DNA of 64,000 nucleotides, taken from assembly GCF_901933205.1 (NCBI RefSeq), contig NC_044600.1, positions 2,418,001 through 2,482,000 of the forward strand. The letters are read 5' to 3'. Of the stretch, positions 23,901 to 36,719 are shown in pieces (within the stretch, counting starts at the first letter, position 1; every line of letters begins with the position of its first letter). Both the position numbers and the translations under genes were made by a program. The stretch is from Camarhynchus parvulus. Taxonomy: Eukaryota > Chordata > Aves > Passeriformes > Thraupidae. Under the pieces are notes generated by a model. It had not been told where the DNA came from, made no database searches, and worked only from the letters and a program-made list of their open reading frames with translations.

Positions 23901-25202
23901 GAAGAGTTTCTATAATCTTTAGCAAGATCCTAATTTCAGAAGAAACAGTAACTAATTTTTAACTAAGTGATAATTATAGCTGCACAAGAAATAATTAACA
24001 ATTAATTGTATTATTTTTTAACTGCTGGTATTCAGAAACTGGTATCCAGAACTGTTGGTATTCAAACCTGCAAGAAACAGCATCGCCCTCAATCCAAGTT
24101 GTCATTTATCCATTACTGTTTGCTAAATTTTTTCCAACATTTTACTAAATCTTGTCTGGTGAAGCATTGCTCCATTGGCTTAATTCCATAATCTCACCTA
24201 TACCACTAACTACTAGAACCTAACTAGCAGTAGTAAAGCCAGTGAAAACTGCTATAAATAAGTTCCTCTTTCTGGTAGAGAAGAAGGAACTTGGTGTGAA
24301 GATTTCATGGAAATACATGCTGCTTATCCCCATCTAAAAGCTGGAAACAATTCATGGAAATGCTCCCCAGAAGCTTCAGCCAGCAATTCCTACCTCACCA
24401 CATCTGTGAGAAATTCTGTTGCAATGCAGAGAGATGTATTAATTTAAAATGTTGGGAGGTAGTTCACTGTTTTATATTGATTACTGGATTTCTGTCACAA
24501 GGTTTGTCTTGGTCCAGTTTTAATTAGTGTTAAGTGTAAAATTGTGCCAGCATGGAGCACGACGCAGAGGCAGGGTTCTGTCAAACCAACCCCTCAAGCC
24601 AAGCACTGCACACACGTGGGTTCAAGGTGTGCTCCAGGGAAACCTGCTGCTTCAGAGGAGCAAAAAGAGGAGCTGGCCAAGGGGCAGTCAGAAAATCCCC
24701 ACCCTCCACAGGCTGGAAATGACTCTGTTGTCCCAAACTGCAAAACTGGTCCCCTCTGCTGGTCACCTCCCCAGCACCAGTGACCCCACACAAAGTCACC
24801 AGCGTGGCCAAGTCCTGCTGTTAACTGAGCACAAAGCTCACATCCCCCTCCTCCTGCCCCTTTTCCTTTGAATCTACAGAGCGATCCAGGCAGACTTCAT
24901 TCTTTCCTCCTCAGGGAAGTCAGGCTCTATTGCATGTGCTCTCTTTTAATAGAAATACTGGATATCATATCCCCAGAGAATCTTGAAATCTTGCAGTTAA
25001 ATGGAAAGAATACACTTGACCATAGATCTCAGACTGATGGAGATACGCTTCATGCAAGTAATATAAATAAAATATTAATTCTGAGGTAATGGGAAAAGTG
25101 CCTTCCTAACTTTTCTTTCAATTTTAAAAAGCTTGAGACTTTCTTAGCTCAAGAGGAAAATTCCAGCAAGTTTTGAATTTTCATAAAAGAAGTAAAAGAC
25201 TT

Positions 25203-25222
25203 AAAAAAAAAAAAAAAAAAAA
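25203..25222. repeat. poly-A run (20)
   Basis: The longest pure homopolymer noted in the window, 20 A. The upstream sequence is A+T-rich and unrecognised. Confidence 0.95.
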
Positions 25223-25933
25223 TAGTTCTTCTCTGGTCCTCAAAGGTATTTAGGCATTTACCTCTCTCCTAAAATTAGCAGTCACGCAATTCTGAAAATG
25301 CATGTGAAATATGGAATATGGACCCTTACCAATTTAAATGAGGACTGTGCACACCCTCCCCCAACTAGATGTAGGGCTTAAATTTTAAATAATGCAAATA
25401 CACTAAACACATGAAACTCTAAACCAGCTCATGTGGATGGCTAGGTACACCCATGTCCATGCAAATTCCAATTACCAGTCAACATTTGGGAGTGTTTTGG
25501 GGAGACACAAAATTTATATTTGTCCTGCTATAGACCTGAAGCTGACTTCACTGAGGTCGTGCTGCAAGGCAGAGCTGCAGCAGGCAGAGTTTAAATCAGA
25601 GTGTCCCACATTTGCTGATAAATCACAAGTGCCCCACCAGCCCATCTGCTGGGAGCCAGGCACTGGGGGCTGCAGTGATCTGTCTGCTTGGAACAGCTCA
25701 GAATTAATTCACCTTGGCCTAAGGAACTCCCCCACCTGTACTACATGTTTACAACACTGGGCATGGGCTTAGCAAAAGGAAAGTTCATCTTCATCCTCCC
25801 AGTCCTGTGCACTTTGCCTGATGGAGTCTCCAGTGAAGGGAAAGGGTAAGTGCAGCTTCACTTCCATGGTTACATTAAGCTAATATTTTATAAAACTGAG
25901 TTAATGGCTTGATATTCCTCACTCTCTTCAATT

Positions 25934-25950
25934 AAAAAAAAAAAAAAAAA
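25934..25950. repeat. poly-A run (17)
   Basis: Seventeen A, about 710 bases downstream of the 20-A run at 25203. No similarity was seen between their flanks. Confidence 0.95.
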
Positions 25951-26246
25951 CCAACAATGAATAAGAAAAACCTATCAAATCAATGGTAAGTCATTTTAAA
26001 CCACAGAATTCACCAGTCAGTGTTGGGATGTGCTCCTCTGGTAGGATCAGAGCCACCCCACACAGCCTCCCTTGATCCCAGGATGTCCCTGCTGGACCTG
26101 AAAGGCAAAAGGATCTCAACAATAAAGGAGCTGCCCAGGCTCCATCACCTTCCTCTTATGGGAACCCCTGCAATGGGCACAGGGAAAGTGAAGGTCAACT
26201 AAAAAACTCAAGAAAACTCCAGTACTGGAGAGATTCTCACACCTAG

Positions 26247-26324
26247 CACAGGTCTGGGGCTCCCGGCTGCCACGGCAGTTATGACCAAATAAATAAAACC
26301 ACTCTGTGTTGTAACAGTCTCCAG
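26247..26324 (+). other. exon-like segment, 78 bases, phase 0-0, unrecognised
   Basis: Bounded by acceptor-like gattctcacacctag and a strong donor, tctccag/gtaagc (GT at 26325-26326). It is open for 26 codons in one frame, and the frame upstream is stopped by the TAG of the acceptor itself, as expected for an exon. The peptide starts HRSGAPGCHGSYDQINKTTL. Two CpGs (cccggc, cacggc) are kept. The polypyrimidine tract is short. Alternatively this is the end of an old LTR, since AAATAAATAAA precedes the donor. Confidence 0.17.
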
Positions 26325-27707
26325 GTAAGCAATGACACTAATTGGGCAAGGGAGCTCCCCTCTGATGCTTGAATTGCAGCACACATTAAAAAAGAATGCT
26401 AATGAGATTCTAATAAGATGCTACATTTACCAGGCAATGCCACCTCAGGTAGAGAGTAAAAAACTCTGCAGAGTGGAACAAGTCACAAACACAATAAGAA
26501 AGAGATACTGAGACATTTTCACCCTTCTACTCCTGGAATTATGTCCCCATGCTATTTAAAGAATAACAATGACAATATTTTGCTCAATAGAGGATTGCAC
26601 AGAGCAGCAAGGAAAAGATGGCAGAGGTTGGCAGTAAAGTCAAAATTTACAATCTGTAACATCACTGTGTCTTGACACAAGAATTACTTTTATTGGAAAT
26701 GTTATATATTCTGTAAAGATTGCACCTATATTGCAAAAAAAACCTCTAGCAAACATGAGACAACTGCCACCTTAAAGCAAAGCGCCAGCAAAAAAAGAAA
26801 AAAAAAAGGGAGAGTAAATATTTCTTGCTAAAAATCCTTATAATAAAACATGGCATGCACAAGGCTGTAGAGCTGATATTCTACCCAAGGACACAGAACC
26901 TGCTTGCAAATACACCTTCCACCAAAAATTAAAACTAAAAAATTAAAAGATTTCCTCCATTGGTATGCAGCCCTAGCTCAAGGTGAACTTGAAATCCTAA
27001 ATTACAGCAAGTAAAAAGTGTCAACAAAATTTACTGAGAGAGCAAATTAAATAGGCTGAAACAATGAGAGAGGTCCAGAATCCAAAGTTAATCCAAGTGT
27101 AGGATGGGGGGATGCAAAAATGTCCTGCTTGTCTAAACAAAACCACCATATGACCAGTAATTATTGTCCTTCTGTCCCTTGCTGAAGAAGTTTTAGGGAC
27201 CTGAAGGGTTGCTGTAAATGGGTAGAAAAATTCCTCACATCATCCATAAGAGAATCTGCATATCCTAATTTTCCCCCCATACTTGAAGGATTGCCTTTAC
27301 TGAATCAAGCTAAAACGTCCAAAACTCTTTTTGGGGTACGTGTTTTAAAGCAATATATTCTCACCAAAAAAAAAAAAAAGGTAAAACTTATCCATTTTCT
27401 GATTACCATAAATCTGTCACAAATTGTATAACATCTTATAACATCTTTTTCCTAAACTGAGGAGCTTATGACTGGAAGACACAGTGAAAGAACAATCATA
27501 AAGCACATAAAAGAATCCTATGCAAAGGTTTATGAATATTGGCTATTCCTAATATTCATCTCTATAGTCATTTTTACATAACTTCCCTTTATTGCAGATT
27601 CATTTTTACTGCATATTCATTTTTATCCATGTCAAGTGAAAATGAATATCCTCAACTGCTGCTAGAGGGACTCCCTTTACCCCCACCCCTTTCCTCTTCT
27701 AAAAATC

Positions 27708-27722
27708 CTTTTTTTTTTTTTT
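27708..27722. repeat. poly-T run (about 15)
   Basis: A homopolymer T run that joins a longer pyrimidine stretch ending in a cag at about 27751, so the area looks like a splice acceptor without further support. Confidence 0.93.
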
Positions 27723-29879
27723 GCCTTTCCATTTTTGCACAACTTCAGGCTGCAGCAGTTCTGTTCTGTAGCATATTTGGGGCTAATGAATCGCAGCCTT
27801 TCACGACCTGGGCAAAACAAGGAATTGTAATGACACCTTTTTGCTACGCTATATTTATTTGCCAGCAGGATCCCAAATGGCAATTCCTGCCACATCACTG
27901 CTGCTGCTCTCAGTCCCTACAAGGAAGGGACAAACACAAAAATTTCATTATTTATGGTGCTCATGGAAGAAAGCACAAAAAGTCTTTTTCATGACCCAAA
28001 GAGTGCTGGAAATTGGCTGCCCTGAGAATGCCAGTCTCAAATGCACACCCATAAAAACACACATTGTATTGCACTCGCTGCAATGCACAGCATCCCTCAT
28101 CAAGGAAATTAATTCTGGAGTAATTCTGACGTATGTGGAGCTGCAGGGTCCTTATTTGAGGGTGTAATATCACAGTGCTTTATTCTTTCTAGAGAATATA
28201 TAAATATCCGTGTGACTGTGAAAGAAAGTAGGAAGAAAATTACATTAGGAGAAGAAGGGAAACAGGTACAAAAAGAACAAATAGACAGGTTTGTGGCTTT
28301 TTTTCATTTCTTTCCATTCTCTGATCTTCAATGTGATCAGCAAAGCAAGATGACTGTTTTAAGATTTGTGTAAGTGTCCTACAATATTGCATATTCTTTA
28401 CATACCCAAATAAATGAAAAAGGGGTATAAAAGCATTAAAAATAATCCCACTGATGAGTATGGAACTACTGTAAAGCACACACTTATACAAGCCCTTACT
28501 AAGAGAAAACAGTGTATGCCTGCTCATTTCTAACAAACTGGGTTTGAATCAAAACACATTCAGATCAAAATTGTTTCCACGCCACAGAAGATGAAAAAGA
28601 ACATTTGCCTTAGCAAAGACAAAAGGTGGTAATTCAGTTCCAAATAGGAAGGTGGTGATTCTTTTCTACCCCAAAAGTGAGTGCCAGGGTTATTTCCTCC
28701 TTCATGACAAAGTGCTTTCAACTTTAACAAAGACCAAAAATTGCCATATCTGTAAAAAGCTTCAGATCCAAAATTTGTTTACTCTTAATAAGTAAATTTA
28801 CTTTTAATAAGTTTGTCTCCTAACTTTCGCCCATTCAGCTCAGTACCCTTCTTTCAGAACAAGGCTTAGCTGAGTTTTTCTACTCATGGGAAAGGCTCCT
28901 CCAAGGGCTAAGAATGTGAATATTTCAACATGGAACCACTTGTAAAACCATACACAATTTGTGGCTTAGAAGGTTTAATATGAAAACCTTTAAAATATTG
29001 TCTTTGTTTCTAGAAGATCCCTTATAATCTTCCATTCAGAACCAAAGATTTTTGTATAGATTTACCCCAGCAACAGATTTTTTTGTTTCTGACAAGTTTC
29101 ACTTTTCCTGAAAAGAGTTTAAATAAACCTCTGGAAAATGTATACAGCCCAATGAAATCTCATTTATACCAGCTTCCTTCTGATGTCAGATTATTATTCC
29201 AGTTGCCTTAGTTACATCATTTCAGTATCTCAGACATGGATACCTCTGCCTTATCTCCACAGATAGAACTTAGAAAATTCATTATTTCTCTGTGCATGGA
29301 GTCTTTATTTGCAGAATTTTGCTCACACATTGGTGCCTTCACTTATTTCTGTACTTAGGGCAGATAAGAGAGGCAGTGAGCAGGAAGAATTCCTCTGGAT
29401 TTATACAAACCCTGCTCCCAGCAGCTGGAGATGCATTTGCTGCTCCCAGCCTGGCTGGACACAGGGGTGGTGATGCTGTCACAAAGCTGTTTTTTGGTTA
29501 CACAAAATCAGGCACAGCACTCTCTCCTCATTTACCACTTAAGCACACATCTGCTCAAGGCCTCTCCACGAGCTGAGGCACACTGAGGGAATTGCAGCCT
29601 GATGTTTTCCCATGCACAAGTCGATGAACACACTGTGCCCTTCATCCCAACACCCAAGGACTGCAGCCCCATTTCACCAGGGACTCCAGACTGCAACACA
29701 ACCTTCCAGACTGGAGCAGACTCCACAAGTCAGGTGAAGTTTAATAAAAGTCTGAAACCTTTCTAAAAGCACGGGGAAAATGACTCTAAGGCATGGCATT
29801 TGGAGTTAAAGTGTTGGTGGAACAGAGAGGCTCCCTCCTGCAGCCCCGTGGGACAAACTCAGACAAACTCCTTTATCCT

Positions 29880-30110
29880 CCTCACACTAATTGTGATGCA
29901 TCTTGAAATGATTGGATCTATTGTTAGAACGGGCCTTGTCAGCAGCTGGGACATGGTAATTAATAGAAATTTCTCTTTAATTCCTTAGGATGGAGAAGCT
30001 AAAGTCACAGTTGAGCCCTGGACCCCAATTATTAGGTGATTAATGAAATTATAATTGCCACGCTTTCGCTCACATTCACCACTAGGTTTACTATTAATCA
30101 TTAGAGGCAG
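29880..30110. promoter_or_regulatory. candidate conserved non-coding element, homeodomain-site cluster
   Basis: The densest homeodomain-site cluster noticed in the window: taattaat (29957-29964), tttaattcc (about 29977), gattaatg (30038-30045), ataattgcc (30051-30059) and attaatcatta (30093-30103), plus CpGs in aacggg, cacgc and ttcgct. The layout suits an enhancer read by homeodomain factors. This is inferred from motif density only. Confidence 0.33.
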
Positions 30111-30583
30111 AGCACAAGACAAAGAAGATATTTCACAAGCATTGTGCTACAGACACATGGGAGAGCTCTATTTGGGTCAGGAAAATATTTTCTCCACCAA
30201 GCTGGAGCAAATGAGTGTCATTACCAACAAGTTAACAGTGCTGACAGTTCAAGTGAAGGCTCAGCTGCCTAACAGGAATCACTGCCTGCCTGATAACAGC
30301 AGCTACGCCTGATCCAGCACTGCAGACACAGACTTGCTGGCCACCAAGGTAGGAGAAACAGTTTTTAGCATCCCTGCCAGTAATTGGAACAGTCAGCCCC
30401 CCTTTTGAGTTATGAGGATAATTCTTTTAAAATCATGTGATAGAGATCCCATAACTGCATTGTGTCTGTCTGTGGGCATGGACAGTCTTGGGCCATTGGA
30501 CCCATCCTCTGACATCTCTACCTATTTTCCAAGCCTGATTATTTCCCAAAGACAACTCAAAGTGGCCAACAGAGCTCCAGCTT

Positions 30584-30629
30584 CACAGGAATTAAGTGAG
30601 TAATTCCACAGGAATTAAGTGAGTAATTC
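30584..30629. repeat. exact 23-bp tandem duplication
   Basis: Two perfect copies of a 23-base unit beginning cacaggaattaagtgagt, at 30584-30606 and 30607-30629. It sits about 480 bases downstream of the candidate regulatory block at 29880-30110. Confidence 0.97.
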
Positions 30630-31139
30630 TTTTGTCTATAAAATATCCAGTTGAAAAAGAAAAAAAAAAATAATCCAAGAGTTGAGTTAGAGCTGCTTTA
30701 GCCCTGTAGCATTGATGTCAGGAAAGGTCAGAACCAAGATTTTTTTTTTTCCCTTCTTGACTGATCAGATTCTATGAAAGAATAATTATTTTTTCACAGA
30801 TCAAAAAACTATGCAAGGGAAGGAAATTAAATGCAAGCGAGGAAAAAGGCTGAGCTTCTTTTGTCTCATTTGGCTCGAACAACTCTTGGAAAATTTAAGG
30901 GCTCCACGGCCATCACCCCCATGAGAGACTGCAAGAGGAGAAGGATTTCCCTGGGGCCACAGAGCTGTGTCCTGGGGCAGAAACTGGGCAGAGGAAGGGA
31001 CAAGTCCCCATCATGCCCCACCTGCAGCCTCTGCTCTTCAACACCTCCGTGCATTTGTGTTCTTGCAGCCGCACGGTGTAAAGTAAATGACTATTTACCT
31101 TGTACTGATCTGTATCAGCTGAAAAATCACTGTAATTTA

Positions 31140-31740
31140 GATCTCATTTGTTTATGTAATAAATGATTTGTTTATACTGAACTCGATGCTTTACTTCAGC
31201 TCCTTGAGATTTCATTAAATCACAAAACACTTGTGAGACCATGCCTAGGAAAGGCAGAAACAGCAAATCTGCCGCACAGCCCTGAATGCATTAACAAGCA
31301 AAGCATGCAGCCACTCCACCGTGTTTACTGGCAGAAAGAAGTGATTTCTGTGATCAGCCACTCTTGAATATGTCTGAAACTCTGATTGCAGGTGCTTTTT
31401 TTAGTGCTGATTTAAGCAAACATTCCTCATCTGACATCCTGTGAGTTTTAAACAGGAGGCGGGCGGGGACAGCAACGCTGGGGAAGTTGCACAATGCTGA
31501 ATTCGAGTCTCTGGGGGAAAATAAAAGACCTCACTAATCTTTGATGTAATTTATCTGAGCATATGCCAAAGTGCACTAAATTGTGTAAGGGAGGATAATA
31601 AATATCTCCAGTGCATGACAGAGAGGGAATGGAGAGCTGAGGAGTTCTATTGCACTGTTCAATCAGAAGGTTGGGCCAGTTAATGCCTGAGCCCAAGGCT
31701 GAGCATCAATCTTGGCAGTGCTGTGACATGGCAGGAATTT
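31140..31740. promoter_or_regulatory. candidate conserved non-coding region (two sub-blocks)
   Basis: The first part (31140-31340) holds several CpGs and tgcattaac and cattaaatc words. The second (31380-31740) has a GC-box-like ggcgggcgggg (about 31458), an exact C/EBP-type ttgcacaat (31487-31495), and homeodomain-type words in gatgtaattta and agttaatgcc. Unlike the flanks, it lacks simple repeats. Confidence 0.27.
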
Positions 31741-34589
31741 ACAGAAATAAGCAGGGTTTTTTTGCCTGAAAACCAGTAAATGTGATTATGTTTATAAATA
31801 TTACTATTCTCATCATGAAATTGGCTATTAACAGCTTCCAATCAGGAACCAGAGATAACAGACACAGCTGTAACTTGGGTTAAAGATTCAGCAGAGAACC
31901 ATGGCTGTTACAGATTGCTCTTACTGCAAATTAAAAAAAAAAAAGCCTTACCACCCTTTCCTAATCTAAGAACTATTAACTGGAATACTACGAAGCTTTT
32001 AACTTTCTTTACCTGGAGTACTGCTATAAACAAAAGAAGATTTGCTGGTTTGGTTTGGATTTTTTTTCATTTTGACCTCCATAACAGAATAAAATCATCT
32101 GTTGTTTTTCCCCCAATTCTTATAACAGTAATTCCACAATAAACTAGTACAGCATCCCCCAAATGCTAGGGAAGGTTGTAAAACCGTAATAAGATTCTAA
32201 TAATTCAGCGGTGAGATGACTTTTACTGCACTAATATTTAGTTAATGCAACATCTTAATCAATTGCTTTCTAGGGAAGCTCCCAAATTTTCATACTTGCT
32301 GTTGGTGTTTAATGTTTTAATGAATATCTTACACAAGAGTCTCTCAGAGAGGTGCAAACAATCCCATCAAACTTTTCCAAGCATACACTGCATTCCTTGT
32401 TTCTCTTACACACACACAGTTTTACTCATGTTGTATTGTGATGGAAATCCCACAGATATAATCACTGAAATGGAGCTTACTCATCAGAGCAAGAGAGTGG
32501 CTTTGCAGAGATTGATCCCAAATGTATGAAGTCAGATCCTTTGTATCCACCTCTCTCATTTCTTAGCAAGGTGAGGATTTCCTGACCCATTGGAGGGCTC
32601 AACACAAGAAATGTGAAGTTACTGCTGGGCTCTGTTATTGCTCTGTCAGAGTCCAAATTGTGGGAGGTGCAGGTGGCGACAAAAAATTCACTCGATAACC
32701 AGAGACATCTTTTTCCATACCACAGAAAGATGAACTTAGAAAGAAGTCCAAATTCAATAACTTCTTGAATAGATTAACTCTAGCTTTCTAAATAATACAG
32801 CACATATTAGAAAGGGTCACATTTGTAGTGGCTCTAACAGCCCCAGGAGGGAAACTACAGTGGTTGCCTTTGATCTATTGGCCTATATTAAACAGTGATG
32901 TGCTGGAGCATTGGGAAATGTCCTAATTTATTCCTGGAAAATACGTATGCATATTGTCAGATGGAACATTCTTTATGCTGCAGTGGTGTATTTTATGAGA
33001 ATGATTAAAAAAAGTGAAAGGAAGCAGAGAAGTGTGTCATCCATCCAAAATTGAACAGGCTGGCTGGCTAAATGGCTGAGCAGCAATTTTGATTGGAATT
33101 CTTTGCATCAAGATATTCACTTCATTTTTGTCCCACAGAAATGCTCCTTTCTAAGCTCAGAAGCAAAGTAAAAAAGGGGTGCACAAAAAAAGGCTAATTC
33201 CAGATCAGAGTGCCCAACACTTGTTGAGGTCTGTGTAAATACAGAACAGAGCAGAACAGGAGCTGCCACTCCTGAGCCCTGCAGACTCTTCCTGCAGTGC
33301 CTGGGTTTGGGAAGGCGCCAAAAAAGCAACTTCATGACACAGCCATGGTCAGAGCTTTGTGGGAACTTTAGAGCCTGGCACCTGGGCATGCAGCTCCTAA
33401 ACTCACTGAATTTTAGAGTGCTGCCCCTGCACCAGAACTATTCCACCTGCACCATGAGCTCCAGGCACGTTTAGGTTTTTTTTTTTTAACATGTGCTAGT
33501 TAAAAAGCAGAAAACAAAAAGCCTGCCTAAAAGAGAAAAGAAATACAGCTCTGCTCACAAACACTAGATCTGTCAGCCTTTTGCAGGTTTTTTTTTCCCT
33601 CAAAGCAAAAATAGCAAATAGAGGAAAAAAAAAATAATTTTTCCTTTGCATTTTCTAAAATTGAATTTTTCCCCTCATATGCTCTCACTGCACCACAGGC
33701 TGGCAATGCTTTCTGTAAGGGGCAAATGTTGCACATCCGTTTCTAATCAGAAGAATTTAATAATATTCCATCAGTTTGCATTTATGCTGTCAAATTTTTA
33801 TATCTATTTTTTAGAAGAAATGTGAATACCCGTTGCTAGCCAGAGTAGCTGTGGACATGAATAGCAGCCCAACTGCCTCCTTCTGCAAAGAAAGCTCCCT
33901 CCTTGGTACCAGCTGAAATCCTAATCAGAGTTCCCTCACAACACAGATAGTGTAGGTGTGCTGTGCTAGTCATTGCTGTTATTATAAATGACATTTCAGG
34001 AATTGAAAAAATTGTAGCTTGTCAGTTGAGACCTGTAATCGTTTTCCATTCAGGAAAGGGTTTAACAGGGCTGCTGGTAAAAGGAGGAAAAATACATTCC
34101 CTTCTTGCTAATCTCAGAAAGACACAGGTGGTCTAAATGAACAATTATCTGAGACATTGAGGGACATTTCTAATAGCACTGCATTAGAGTGAGGGTTGGT
34201 GTGCTCTGATGGGAATTTAATAACCCCACATCAGCCCCAGCTGACCAGGATGCTGCAGCAGCTCCAGGGAGGGGAGCAGGGGCGACCCTGCCCTGTCCAA
34301 AATGTGCCCAGAGAGCCCTTGGTGCCACCTGCCCTGGCCACTGCTGAGGGTGCAGGGAATGCCACCCTTAGGTACCCACCCTAAAGCAGGCAGAGGCCCC
34401 AAGATAAATCCACTCCAGAAACAAAAGCTGTTCAAAGTGCTGTGTAACCCAAGGGGAGTTCCTGTGCCGGGTGCTGTTAGTGCAGTCCTAAATGGAAAGT
34501 CACTTTAATAGAATCCCTTATGATGCCTTCAAATTGCTCCCTAAAATGGAATAAATGAGACAGATGCTTTAAACTTTCAGATGTTTAAC

Positions 34590-34650
34590 CATGTATTTCT
34601 ACTCTGCATTTCTATTTCTCCCATGTATTTCTATTTCTACTGTGTATTTC
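34590..34650. repeat. degenerate T-rich repeat (tgtatttctatttct)
   Basis: The words tgtatttct and tgcatttctatttct recur four times in about 60 bases with small differences. Simple-sequence origin is likely. Confidence 0.7.
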
Positions 34651-35925
34651 ATATAATGTGCTTGTTGCTGTCTGTGGGCATGAAAAGAGAACTTATGTTC
34701 ACAATCTGAAGTACAAGTTACATTAGAACTCCTCAAAAAATCTAATAGCCTTTCTAGATGATAGCCTATGTTAGAACTAAACAGCCAGGAATAGTTCATG
34801 GGTACAAGCAGATAACTGTGAGATAAGCAGTGAAAAAAGAGAAGGAACATGATTTAATATTAAGCTGTTGTAGTGGCCTGCTGGGAAGGAGGGAAAAAGT
34901 AATCACTGTTAAGCACAGACTTGAAACATCTCCTTCAAAACAAACCAGAGGAACCTAAACCTCTCTTTCTAACAATATTAATAATTACCAAATATTATAA
35001 TTTTGATGATAATTGCAATCTCAGCCATGCAAGTTAAGCAGAGCATCCCTTCTCTCCAAATCACTGCAGCCCCAGCCCTGCTGCCAAAGGCAGTGGAAAC
35101 CACAGTGCCCACTTGGTCAGAAAAATCAGAGCTCCCCTTCCTTCCCACCAAGCACTTCATCCTCTGGTAAGCATTGCAAAAAGTCTGGAGCACTGTAGGA
35201 AGAATGGCTGTGCAATAAAAGTGTAATTGAAATGGCTGCACTGCTGCCTCATTTCATTACTCACACTGGCCTCTGCTTGTTAAATTTTAAGATCTCTTGG
35301 GAAACCAGTGCATAATATAACAACACTCCAGAGTGTCAAAACAACCCCTGCTATGATTTATCTCATGCATGACATCAAGGATCTATTTTAAAGTAAAGAT
35401 TTTACCAGTGAAACAAGTCCTTAAACTTTTCCAGTTCCCTGAATTTAAAGAACGTAGACTAAAAATTGTGGGCAAATTTAAGGAATTTCTAGAGTTCCAG
35501 CTGTCTTTGCCTGCCTGAAATATTTGGAGTGTCCTGACTCTTTTGCCTCTCCAAAGTCATTATAAGAAGAAAATCTAATCTGGGTTTCTTGAACAACAAT
35601 TAGTATAAGAAAACAAAATTTCATCAAGTAGGCAACTAACAGAAGAAAAACAAACAAACACAAAATCCAATTACAAATTTAGAAATTCTTTGGTTTAGAG
35701 TAATTTTAAAGTTCCATTCAACACACAGGGATTGTAAATCCTTGTGGGTGACACACACCAACATGTCAGGGAGGGATATCTGGATACCCAGCACAGCCCT
35801 GCTCTCTTGGTGCTCTGAATTTGCCTTTTGAACTACAGCTTTACTAACAAGATCTGAAATGAATGGGCTCTGGCAGGTAAAAAAAAAAAAGGTGCATTTC
35901 TGCACCTCCTTGCTAACTTCACCAG

Positions 35926-35996
35926 CAACTACAATTACATTGGAAAACCCTTACAACCACAACTACCATTAAAAAAATTCCTCCTGCCTCATGCAG
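35926..35996 (+). other. exon-like segment, 71 bases, open frame, unrecognised
   Basis: Acceptor-like ctccttgctaacttcaccag and consensus donor tgcag/gtaagg (GT at 35997-35998) flank 71 bases open in frame 1. The peptide is Thr-rich (QLQLHWKTLTTTTTIKKIPP), which follows the ACA/ACC base composition, so chance is a serious alternative. Confidence 0.12.
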
Positions 35997-36059
35997 GTAA
36001 GGTCACCACTGAATATTCTGCTGTATTTGTTTGCAAGGAAAACCAGATGCACAACAGCA

Positions 36060-36200
36060 GTGCCATTTCTTCATCTGCCCTTAATTTCTCCATAAAATCT
36101 GCCACGGCCATGGCATGTTACCTGTAGGAAACGCCATAAAATTAATTTTGTCTGGGCTTAATTAGCAGTTTTATATTTAGCTCCTTCCAGTGCACAGAGG
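36060..36200. promoter_or_regulatory. candidate regulatory block
   Basis: Contains gccatggc (36107-36114), aacgcc and cacggcc CpGs, attaatttt (36141-36149) and cttaattag (36158-36166). On the minus strand it also reads as a donor-like ctacag/gtaac. Texture-based call. Confidence 0.22.
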
Positions 36201-36719
36201 AGCCTTGGCTCCTCTGCAGCCATGCCCAGGAGTCACTAATAGGCCATCTAACACAAATATAACTTTTTGCTCTCTGCTGCTATGGAAGATTGATCATATC
36301 CAGCAGGCTTTTATTTGGAGGCAATTTCTCCTTTGTGTCAGGAGACTGTGGCTAACTCTGAGGCAAACTCCCTGCCAGAAGGACTTTCAGAAGAGTACTG
36401 GAGTAATGATTTGAGCAAGTACTTTCTACACCCAGCTGCCCTTGCCCTGTAAAAGCTGAGCCAAGGACCAGCAGAGCCTTAGAGGGGACCCAGAGCAGCT
36501 TCCCCAGGGGACCCCAGAGGCGCTCAGCACACTCCTGCCCCCAGAGCAAGTACCAAAGGCTCGGATGGGCCACGACACCCCAGCCCTGAGCTCAGAGCAA
36601 AAAACAGCACAGGGCACAAATTACAAGGGATACGAAACCACCTTTTTGAAAAATTCACCAGCAGTCAGGGTGTCACCCTGATTTTTAAAGTTTTTCTAAG
36701 CCTTCTGATGTTTGCATTC

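Larger units (their letters stand above)
23901..29879. other. gene-free stretch
   Basis: Poly-A runs at 25203, 25934 and about 27366, and poly-T at 27708. A short imperfect triplication of ctggtattcaga-like words lies at about 24024-24066. Only the exon-like 26247 piece stands out. Confidence 0.55.
31741..36059. other. gene-free stretch
   Basis: Repeat-poor apart from T/A runs near 33480 and 33600 and the T-rich repeat at 34590. A G+C-rich patch at about 34220-34400 opens short frames on both strands, a compositional effect. Confidence 0.55.
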
